A stretch of DNA of 64,000 nt from positions 105,121 to 169,120 of the forward strand of contig NZ_SJKD01000013.1 of assembly GCF_004331485.1 (NCBI RefSeq), in the 5' to 3' direction. Numbering within the stretch: position 1 is the stretch's first letter; every line of letters starts with the position of its first letter. The position numbers were made by a program, and so were the translations under genes. Below are positions 22,841-29,370 of the stretch, piece after piece. The notes beneath the pieces were generated by a model that had not been told where the DNA came from, did no database searches, and saw only the letters and a program-made list of their open reading frames with translations. The DNA is from Kribbella capetownensis (lineage in GTDB: Bacteria > Actinomycetota > Actinomycetes > Propionibacteriales > Kribbellaceae).

Positions 22841-23563
22841 ATGAGTCTGGTTCGGGTGGAACGGCGGTTTCAGGGACCCAAGCGGTCAGGCAATGGCGGG
22901 TACGTCGCAGGACAGGTGGGTACTGCGCTGGCCGAGCGGATCGGCGCAGGTGTGGTGCCGCGGGTGACGCTGCGGATGCCGCCACCGATCGAGAAGGACC
23001 TGGCGCTGGACGCCGACGTCGAAGGGGCGCGACTGACGGACGGGGAGGCCGTGGTCGCCGACGCCGTACCGGTGGACGCCGCCTTCCTGGCCGACGCGAC
23101 CATCGACCCGGTGTCGCCCGATGAGGCTCGTGCGGCCGAGGCGGCGTACAAGGGTCTGAGCAATCATCCGTTCCCGAGTTGCTTCGTCTGCGGGCCGGAG
23201 AACCCGGACGGCCTGCAGCTCAAGCCAGGACCGCTCGGCGACGGACGAACGGCGTGCACGTGGCAGCCGAGCGGCGATCTGGTGACCGACGGCCTGGTCG
23301 ACGACGTGTTCGTGTGGTCCGCGCTCGACTGCCCCGGCGGGTGGACGATCGATCTGGAGGGCCGCCCGTCGGTTCTCGGTCAACTGACGGCCTGCATCGA
23401 CGCGCGCCCGCAGCCCGGCGAGCAGTGCGTGGCGCTCGGCCGCTACCTCGGCGAGGAGGGCCGTAAGACATTCACCGCGAGCACCCTGTACGACGCCGAC
23501 GGCCGCGTGCTCGCTCGCGCCCGGCACACGTGGATCATGGTCGACCCGGCGCTCTTCAACTAG
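22841..23563 (+). CDS. Hotdog-fold thioesterase-like hypothetical protein
   Basis: 240 residues. The N-terminal 100 residues look like one diverged half and the C-terminal 130 carry a thioesterase-like pattern: FPSCFVCGPENPDGLQLKPGPLGDGRTACTW, DLVTDGLVDDVFVWSALDCPGGWTI and a final beta stretch ARHTWIMVDP. The CFVCG-x4-DGL motif is typical of a group of uncharacterised double-hotdog proteins in actinobacteria. Substrate unknown. The stop overlaps the convergent CGNR gene by 4 bp. Confidence 0.6.
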   Translation: MSLVRVERRFQGPKRSGNGGYVAGQVGTALAERIGAGVVPRVTLRMPPPIEKDLALDADVEGARLTDGEAVVADAVPVDAAFLADATIDPVSPDEARAAEAAYKGLSNHPFPSCFVCGPENPDGLQLKPGPLGDGRTACTWQPSGDLVTDGLVDDVFVWSALDCPGGWTIDLEGRPSVLGQLTACIDARPQPGEQCVALGRYLGEEGRKTFTASTLYDADGRVLARARHTWIMVDPALFN

Positions 23564-24171
23564 CGGGCGCGGGCCGCGTGGGCTCGGACCTTGGCCCGGT
23601 TGCCGCACGTCGCCATGGAGCACCACCGCCGGCGCCCGCGCGGGTCGAGGAACAGCCAGCCGCACGACTCCCCCGGGCACATCCGGACATGCGCCCGCGA
23701 CGGTCCGGTCAGCAGCTCACCCGCGAGCAGAGCCAGGTTGTCCAACGGGAGCGCCAGATCCTCCGGCAGCTCCCACACCGGGCCGTCGTCCGACAGCACC
23801 AACTGCCGTCGGCCTGACGCCCGTTCGATCACCAGGGCCACGGCTTCGAACGACTCAGCGGTCGCCTGCCCGGTCAGTACGTCGTACAGCTCGGTCCTGA
23901 ACTCGAGGGTCGTGTGCAGCCGCCGCGTCGCCTCGGTCGGCTTGCCACCGGCCTGCTCGATCAGCCGGAACACGGTGGCCGGCGGCACCAGGCCGACGTA
24001 CGAGTTCCAGATCAGGAAGGCCTCGTACGAGGTCAGCCACTCGGTCCGCGCCGGGCCACGGGTGGTCCAGTCGGACCGAGTGTTGACGAAGTCGAGGACC
24101 GGGTCCGCGCCGACCGGCTTGGGCAGGACGACGCCCTGCACGAGCTCGAGGTGCGACGGCAGCGCGGACAT
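23560..24171 (-). CDS. CGNR zinc-finger domain protein (putative regulator)
   Basis: 203 residues. The C-terminal 45 residues form the CGNR zinc finger: MCPGESCGWLFLDPRGRRRWCSMATCGNRAKVRAH, with four cysteines and the name-giving CGNR. The N-terminal region (PVLDFVNTRSDW...) is the stress-induced ABATE domain common in these proteins. They are putative RNA- or DNA-binding transcriptional regulators in actinobacteria; target unknown. The start is ATG 24171 (GTG 24174 directly before it is an alternative). Confidence 0.9.
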   Translation of the reverse strand: MSALPSHLELVQGVVLPKPVGADPVLDFVNTRSDWTTRGPARTEWLTSYEAFLIWNSYVGLVPPATVFRLIEQAGGKPTEATRRLHTTLEFRTELYDVLTGQATAESFEAVALVIERASGRRQLVLSDDGPVWELPEDLALPLDNLALLAGELLTGPSRAHVRMCPGESCGWLFLDPRGRRRWCSMATCGNRAKVRAHAARAR

Positions 24172-24184
24172 CACTCAGCTCAGC

Positions 24185-25147
24185 TCAGTTGCCCGGCTGC
24201 TGGGTCGTGGTGGCCGGCGTCGGCACCGGGATGCTGACGTTGCCGTTCTGCGGGATGACCATGAACTGGATCTTGCCCGATTCGATCGCGGTCTTCAGCA
24301 GGTAGCCCTGCGCGCCGAGCATCGCGACCTGTGCCTTGACCGACTGCAGTTCGACGTTGACCTGCTGGTTCTTCTGCTCCTGGGTCGCCTTGGCCAGCTC
24401 GGCCCGCTGCTTGGCCTCGAGGCCGTCGATGATGCCCTTGTCCAGCGGCGTCGGCTTCTGGATCGTGAAGGACAGCTCGCCACAGTCGTTGGTGCCGTTG
24501 TACGACGGGCCGCAGAAGTAGTCACCGCCGACGGCGGCCGGCAGCAGCCGGGTGAACTCCTTCGCCGCGGCGGACTGGAAGGCCGCCTTCTTCGACTCGT
24601 TGTTGTAGAGCTCGGCCCAGCCGTAGTCGGCCGCGACCGCCGCCAGCGCCCGGTCGATCTGGGGCCGGAAGTAGCTCTGCAGCATCTGGTCCCAGCCGTC
24701 GTCCTCGTACGCGTCGGTCTTCAGCCCGATCCGCTCGTGGAACGACTTCAGCACGGCCTCGTCCCGGTTCAGGGTGAAGTACACCTGGACCCGGACCCCG
24801 AGCCGGACGTTGTCCTTGCTGACCACGGTGACCTCGTCGGCCGCGTCGGTGTCGGCACCGTCGCCGCCGATGATGTACGAGCGCTGGTCGACCGGGTAGG
24901 TGTAGACCGTGTCGCCAGGGCCGATCAGCTTGTTCGTGGAGCCCGGCGGGATGACCGACTTGAACTTCTTGTCCTCGATCACGCCGCCGCCGTAGTGCAG
25001 ACCGATCCGGTTCGCGTCGGTGTCGGCGAAGTTGAAGATGTTGAACAACGCGATGATCACGATCACGGCCGCGATCAGGCCGCCGATCACCTTGACCTTC
25101 GTGCTCCCACCCTTGGCGACGGCGGTCGCACTCCCCAGTTTGGCCAT
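24185..25147 (-). CDS. SPFH/prohibitin-like membrane-anchored protein
   Basis: 320 residues. A basic N-terminus, one transmembrane helix at about residues 19-40 (VKVIGGLIAAVIVIIALFNIF), an SPFH-type domain (GLHYGGGVIEDKKFKSVIPPG, VVSKDNVRLGVRVQVYF), then a charged helical section (GLEAKQRAELAKATQEQKNQQVNVELQSV) typical of flotillin/prohibitin oligomerisation, and a Pro/Thr tail. A Cys pair (YFCGPSYNGTNDCGEL) may form a disulfide, which would suit an extracytoplasmic location. The start overlaps the upstream small gene by one base. Function unknown beyond membrane scaffolding. Confidence 0.75.
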   Translation of the reverse strand: MAKLGSATAVAKGGSTKVKVIGGLIAAVIVIIALFNIFNFADTDANRIGLHYGGGVIEDKKFKSVIPPGSTNKLIGPGDTVYTYPVDQRSYIIGGDGADTDAADEVTVVSKDNVRLGVRVQVYFTLNRDEAVLKSFHERIGLKTDAYEDDGWDQMLQSYFRPQIDRALAAVAADYGWAELYNNESKKAAFQSAAAKEFTRLLPAAVGGDYFCGPSYNGTNDCGELSFTIQKPTPLDKGIIDGLEAKQRAELAKATQEQKNQQVNVELQSVKAQVAMLGAQGYLLKTAIESGKIQFMVIPQNGNVSIPVPTPATTTQQPGN

Positions 25148-25440
25148 CAGTCGTCGAGCTCCTTGCGTTCCACCAGTCGCCGGATGTCGGCGAGGGTCAG
25201 GTCTGCGGTGACCGCGACATCGCGCGGCACCGACGGATGCGAGCTGAGCGTACGCAAGCCCTGCTCGGCAGCCGCGACCGCCCGTTCCAGCGTCCTGACC
25301 TCGTGCATCAATGCCCGGTGCTCGGCGTTGACCTCGGCCAGGGCCTGCTCGGCCTGGGCAGCCCGGCGGTACGACGCCCACGCCATCCAGGCGGTTCCGA
25401 CCAGCAGGATCACGATGACCGGAAGTCCGAGTCTCAGCAT
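25147..25440 (-). CDS. Small single-span membrane protein with coiled coil
   Basis: 97 residues. An N-terminal membrane helix (residues 2-24, LRLGLPVIVILLVGTAWMAWASY) is followed by a heptad-like helix (AEQALAEVNAEHRALMHEVRTLERAVAAAEQGL). It is translated with the SPFH protein through a TGATG junction, so the two probably form a membrane complex. No named family recognised. Confidence 0.7.
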   Translation of the reverse strand: MLRLGLPVIVILLVGTAWMAWASYRRAAQAEQALAEVNAEHRALMHEVRTLERAVAAAEQGLRTLSSHPSVPRDVAVTADLTLADIRRLVERKELDD

Positions 25441-25488
25441 GTCTCCTATGGGACCACGGCACCCCGTTCGTCTGTGCGCGAAAACTGG

Positions 25489-25524
25489 TTGAACGCCGGG
25501 CCTTCGAACAGTAGGTTTTCAGTA
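25489..25524 (+). promoter_or_regulatory. Sigma-70-like promoter of an intergenic transcript
   Basis: -35 TTGAAC (25489-25494), 17-bp spacer, -10 TAGGTT (25512-25517), predicted start near A25524. It points into the gap before tetR and has no annotated gene downstream on this strand. Confidence 0.55.
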
Positions 25525-25725
25525 CACGCGAAGGGAGGTGGTCCAACGCATGAATTGCTATCGGACTCGTGAGGTGGCGGCGGGCTAACCGCCAACCACT
25601 AACAAGTGGGCATGTGGTCGGCCAATTCAACGCCAGCCACCGGGCCCGCGGGCAGTCAGGTCAGTCCGCCTGACCCAGAGTTCGGCCACCCGGTCGCGTT
25701 CTGGAAGCGCTCGCGGGCTTTTTTC
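25524..25725 (+). ncRNA. Putative small RNA of about 200 nt with a 12-codon reading frame
   Basis: Follows a good promoter and ends at an intrinsic terminator: GCCCGCG (25644-25650) pairs with CGCGGGC (25712-25718) directly before TTTTTT (25719-25724). Inside are a strong ribosome site (GGGAGGTGG), a 12-codon frame (25550-25588), a hairpin just after and around its stop (GGTGGCGG...CCGCCAACC), and a GGTCAG/CTGACC stem in the terminator loop. Flanking genes are both on the other strand, so this would be an independent transcript. I do not recognise it as a known RNA family. Confidence 0.5.
25550..25588 (+). CDS. 12-residue peptide frame in the small RNA
   Basis: ATG 25550 to TAA 25588 encodes MNCYRTREVAAG. 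A near-ideal ribosome site, GGGAGGTGGTCC, ends about 7 bases before the ATG. The stop lies in a GC-rich hairpin. It could be a leader peptide, a regulatory translated segment of an RNA, or a true micropeptide; nothing in the sequence decides. Confidence 0.45.
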   Translation: MNCYRTREVAAG

Positions 25726-25730
25726 TGCCC

Positions 25731-26450
25731 TCACTCCGGTGGTGGGCAGTCCAGGCCGAGTTCTTCGCCGATCTCGCGAAGTTGGGCTTCGAAGTACGCG
25801 CCGGCATCCGGCAGCACCCAGTGCAGCTGTCCGAAGACCTCCATGCAGATCAAGCCGTAGAGCCTGACCCAGTAGCTCAGCGCGAGGTAGATCGCACCGG
25901 CCGGCATGCCCTGGAACTCCTCCGTCTCTTGCTGCAGCTGGGCGAGCAGCACCGGTCCGAGGTCCTCGTCGGCCGGGTACGGGAACGGCTTCCAGTGCCA
26001 GATCTGCGCGACCAGGTCCTTGAACACGGCCCCGAAGCGCATCGCCGCCTGATGCCCAGGGGTGTCCGCGTGGTCCTTGGCATCCGGGTTCGGAATCGCC
26101 GTACCGAACAGCAGCGCGAACTCCGAGGGATGCGCGAGCGCCCAGTCCCGCAGTCCGTTGGTCAGCAGGAACAGCCGGGCACCGAGATCCGCGTCGGTGT
26201 CGGCGGCCTGCAACTCCATCAGCGCACCGGTCAGTTCGTCGTACAGGTCGGCGATGAGGGCGGTGACGAGCGCCTCGTGGCTCGGGAAGTAGCGGTACAG
26301 GGCCGGTGGGGTCAGGCCGAGCTCGCGCGCGACCGCACGCAGGCCGACCGCGCCCACGCCGCCGCTGACCAGCAGCCGCCGCGCGACTGCCTTGATGTCG
26401 GCCAGTGTCGCGGCCCGCTGCCGGTCACGCCGGGTCGCACCCTCATCCAT
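25731..26450 (-). CDS. TetR/AcrR-family transcriptional regulator
   Basis: 239 residues from ATG 26450, behind AAGGAG; the frame is open to 26498 but that part lies in the promoter/operator. The DNA-binding domain includes DIKAVARRLLVSGGVGAVGLRAVARELGLTPPALYRYFPSHEALVTAL, where ALYRYFPSHE is the TetR recognition turn. The C-terminal helical domain (WVRLYGLICMEVFGQL) resembles the WHG-type ligand domain. It diverges from an MmpL transporter over a GTTAAC-repeat operator, so it most likely represses that transporter and itself. Its 3' end abuts the terminator of the small RNA. Confidence 0.88.
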   Translation of the reverse strand: MDEGATRRDRQRAATLADIKAVARRLLVSGGVGAVGLRAVARELGLTPPALYRYFPSHEALVTALIADLYDELTGALMELQAADTDADLGARLFLLTNGLRDWALAHPSEFALLFGTAIPNPDAKDHADTPGHQAAMRFGAVFKDLVAQIWHWKPFPYPADEDLGPVLLAQLQQETEEFQGMPAGAIYLALSYWVRLYGLICMEVFGQLHWVLPDAGAYFEAQLREIGEELGLDCPPPE

Positions 26451-26461
26451 CGAAATTCTCC

Positions 26462-26518
26462 TTGACAGGCCGGCCTCCCGGATGTCTAGAGTTAACACCG
26501 TTAACAGTTAACGCTGTT
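26462..26518 (+). promoter_or_regulatory. MmpL promoter with triple GTTAAC operator
   Basis: -35 TTGACA (26462-26467), 17-bp spacer, -10 TCTAGA (26485-26490). Immediately downstream are three GTTAAC copies, at 26491, 26500 and 26507, then GCTGTT, making overlapping palindromes across the start point. This is a typical place for TetR repression. Confidence 0.75.
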
Positions 26519-26564
26519 CACTGAGACACCCGCCGCTCAAATCTAACGCCCTGGGGAGAGTTTC

Positions 26565-28760
26565 GTGTTCGAGACGCTCGGCCACTTCACGTACCGGCGC
26601 CGTCGCCTGGTGCTCGCCCTGACCGGAGTCCTCGTCGCCGTCGGGCTGGCCTGGGGCACCGGCGTGTTCGGATCGCTGGCCAACGGCGGGTTCGACGCAC
26701 CGGACACCGAGGCCGCCAACGCGGTCGCGACGATCGAGCAGAACGTCGGCCGCACGGGCACCGACGTGATCGTGCTCTACCGGAGTTCCACGCAGACCGT
26801 CGCTGACCCGTCGTTCCGGCAGTCCGTCGAGCAGCACCTGTCCGGGCTGCCGTCCCAGGACGTGCTGAGTACGACGACGTACTGGAGCACTCGCTCGCCC
26901 CTGTTCGTCTCCAAGGACCAGCACAGCACGTACGCCGTACTCACGCTGGCCGGCGCGGATCAGGAGGAGCGGCTGGCGACGTTCCACCGGATCGCCGACC
27001 AGGTGCGTACGGCGCCATCCGGGCTTGATGCGAAGGTGGGCGGCGAGATCGCGGTGTTCGACGAGGTGAACACCCAGACCGAGCACGACATCGTGCACGC
27101 CGAGACGATCTCGACGCCGATCGTGCTGGTGCTGCTGGTGGTCGTGTTCGGCGGCCTGGTCGCCGCCAGCCTGCCGTTGTTCGTCGGCGCGCTGGCGATC
27201 CTGGGCGCCTTCGTGCTGCTGCGTGCGCTGACCGCGATCACCGACGTGTCGATCTTCACGATCAACATCGTCACGATGATCGGCCTCGGGCTCGCGATCG
27301 ACTACGCCCTGTTCATCGTCACCCGGTTCCGCGAAGAACTTGCCAAGGGCAATGATGTGGAGACGGCTCTGACCGCGACCATGTCGACCGCCGGCCGGAC
27401 TGTCGCGTTCTCCGGTATCACCGTCGGCGTCGCGATCAGCAGTCTGGTGCTGTTCCCGGTGATGTTCCTGCGCTCGATGGCGTACGGCGGTGCGGCCGCT
27501 GTACTGGTCGCGATGGCGGCGGCGCTGACCGCACTCCCTGCTCTGCTGGCGGTTCTAGGGCATCGGGTGAACAGCTTGCGGTTGCCGTTCCTCAAGCCTC
27601 GCGAGGCGCGCGCCGGGCACGGAGCGTGGTACCGGCTCGCGCACAGTGTGATGCGGCGCCCGGTGCGGTATGTGCTGGTGCTGGTGCCGGTCTTGCTGGT
27701 GCTCGGGATCCCGTTCCTGCAGGCGCAGCTCGGTGGCGTCGACCACCGGTCGTTGCCTGCCGGCGCGACCTCCCGCACCGTGACCGAGACGCTGCAAAGT
27801 GACTTCGCTGGTGCGGGTGGGTCGGACATCGTCGTGGCCGTCCGGTTCGACTCCCCGCCATCCGATCCGTCGACGGCACTGGCGCCGTACCTCGCGAAGT
27901 TGCGTCAGGTCGCCGACGTCGAGAATGTGCGGGTCGGTGGGTACGAGAACGGCGTCGCGGAGTTGGTCGTGCACACGCACTTCACCGCGCAGGAACTGCC
28001 GGCGCGCGATGTCGTCCACGACGTACGGGCGATCGCACCGCCGGGTGGGACGCAGACCCAGGTCGGTGGTGAGACGGCCGCGGTGATCGACCTGCTCGAT
28101 GTGCTGGCCGGGCGAGCGCCGTACATGGCCGGGTTCATCGTGCTGGTGACGTTCGTGCTGCTGTTCGTCGCGTTCGGATCGTTCGTGCTGCCGGCCAAGG
28201 CGCTGCTGATGAACGTGCTGTCGCTGTCCGCGGCATTCGGGGCGATGGTCTGGATCTTCCAGGACGGTCATCTGTCCGGGCTGCTCGACTTCACCCCGGC
28301 CGGATTCCTGGACGCGACCAACCCAGTGCTGTTGTTCGCCGTACTGTTCGGGCTCTCGATGGACTACGAGGTGTTCCTGCTCAGCCGGATCCGGGAGGAG
28401 TACGACCGGACCGGCGACAACACACAGGCGGTCGCGCTCGGACTGCAGCGGACCGGCGGCATCATCACGAGTGCGGCGCTGCTGCTGATCATCGTGGTGG
28501 CGGCGTTCTCCACCTCGGGCATCGTGTTCGTGAAGATGATCGGGGTCGGGCTGGTGATCGCGATCGCGCTGGACGCGACGATCGTGCGGGCGCTGCTGGT
28601 GCCGGCGACGATGCGGCTGCTCGGCCGGGCCAACTGGTGGGCGCCGGCTCCGCTGGCGCGGTGGTGGCAGCGCAACGGCTTCCGCGAGACCTCGGAGGCT
28701 CCTCAGGGCTGGAGCCGGAGCAACTCCCAGTCGTCCGAGGAGGAGTTGGTCCGCCGGTAG
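26565..28760 (+). CDS. MMPL/RND-superfamily transporter
   Basis: 731 residues from GTG 26565 behind GGGGAGAG. The architecture is one N-terminal helix (residues 14-34), an extracytoplasmic domain, a block of five or more helices with IGLGLAIDYALFIVTRFREEL, then a repeat of the same arrangement with FGLSMDYEVFLLSRIREEYDRTG, which is the doubled MMPL pattern with the Asp-Tyr pairs that carry the proton relay. Such proteins export lipids, siderophores or drugs, driven by protons. Controlled, by inference, by the divergent TetR regulator. Its last 58 bp overlap pdxH on the other strand. Confidence 0.9.
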   Translation: MFETLGHFTYRRRRLVLALTGVLVAVGLAWGTGVFGSLANGGFDAPDTEAANAVATIEQNVGRTGTDVIVLYRSSTQTVADPSFRQSVEQHLSGLPSQDVLSTTTYWSTRSPLFVSKDQHSTYAVLTLAGADQEERLATFHRIADQVRTAPSGLDAKVGGEIAVFDEVNTQTEHDIVHAETISTPIVLVLLVVVFGGLVAASLPLFVGALAILGAFVLLRALTAITDVSIFTINIVTMIGLGLAIDYALFIVTRFREELAKGNDVETALTATMSTAGRTVAFSGITVGVAISSLVLFPVMFLRSMAYGGAAAVLVAMAAALTALPALLAVLGHRVNSLRLPFLKPREARAGHGAWYRLAHSVMRRPVRYVLVLVPVLLVLGIPFLQAQLGGVDHRSLPAGATSRTVTETLQSDFAGAGGSDIVVAVRFDSPPSDPSTALAPYLAKLRQVADVENVRVGGYENGVAELVVHTHFTAQELPARDVVHDVRAIAPPGGTQTQVGGETAAVIDLLDVLAGRAPYMAGFIVLVTFVLLFVAFGSFVLPAKALLMNVLSLSAAFGAMVWIFQDGHLSGLLDFTPAGFLDATNPVLLFAVLFGLSMDYEVFLLSRIREEYDRTGDNTQAVALGLQRTGGIITSAALLLIIVVAAFSTSGIVFVKMIGVGLVIAIALDATIVRALLVPATMRLLGRANWWAPAPLARWWQRNGFRETSEAPQGWSRSNSQSSEEELVRR

Positions 28761-29350
28761 GCCAGGCGGTCGTGGAGCCGGCCGGTCCGTCCCTGCCAGA
28801 ACTCGAACGCGTCCGGCCGGACCAGATAGCCACCCCAGAAGTACGGCGTGGAGATCTCGGTGCCCTCCGGCCACTGACGCTCGTACGACGCGTACTGCAG
28901 GTCGAGCTCCTCGCGGGACGCGACCGGCTGGCTCTGCTGTGACGCCCAGGCGCCTAGCTGTGACTCGCGCGGCCGGTGGACGAAGTACGCGTCGACCTCG
29001 TCGCCGGGGAGCTTGGTCGCACTGCCCTCGATGCGGACCTGCCGCTCCATCGCGTGCCAGGGGAAGGCGAGCGCGCAGTGCGGGTTCGCGGCCAGGTCGC
29101 CGGCCTTGCGGGACTGCTGGTTGGTGAAGAACACGAGCCCGCGCTCGTCGAGGCCCTTCAGCAGCACGGTCCGCGCCGACGGCCGGCCGTCGCCGTCCGC
29201 GGTGGCGAGCACCATCGCGTTCGGCTCCGGCAGGCCGGCTTCGGTCGCCTGCGCCAGCCAGGTCCGGAACTGGACGATCGGGTCGGGATCGACCTGACTC
29301 TCGAGCAACTCCCCCAGGCCATAGGTCTGCCGCATCTCCGCAAGATCCAC
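28703..29350 (-). CDS. pdxH: Pyridoxamine 5'-phosphate oxidase
   Basis: 215 residues, the expected length. Starts with GTG at 29350. Conserved FMN and substrate segments include PEPNAMVLATADGDGRPSARTVLLKGLDERGLVFFTNQQSRKAGDLAANPHCALAFPW and the C-terminal WGGYLVRPDAFEFWQGRTGRLHDRLAYRR, where the RxH...R residues contact PLP. It oxidises pyridoxamine or pyridoxine 5'-phosphate to PLP with oxygen. It has no operon partners here; the gene is nested at the end of the opposite MMPL gene. Confidence 0.95.
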   Translation of the reverse strand: MDLAEMRQTYGLGELLESQVDPDPIVQFRTWLAQATEAGLPEPNAMVLATADGDGRPSARTVLLKGLDERGLVFFTNQQSRKAGDLAANPHCALAFPWHAMERQVRIEGSATKLPGDEVDAYFVHRPRESQLGAWASQQSQPVASREELDLQYASYERQWPEGTEISTPYFWGGYLVRPDAFEFWQGRTGRLHDRLAYRRTNSSSDDWELLRLQP

Positions 29351-29370
29351 GGTCCGAGCCTACTGGGGTC

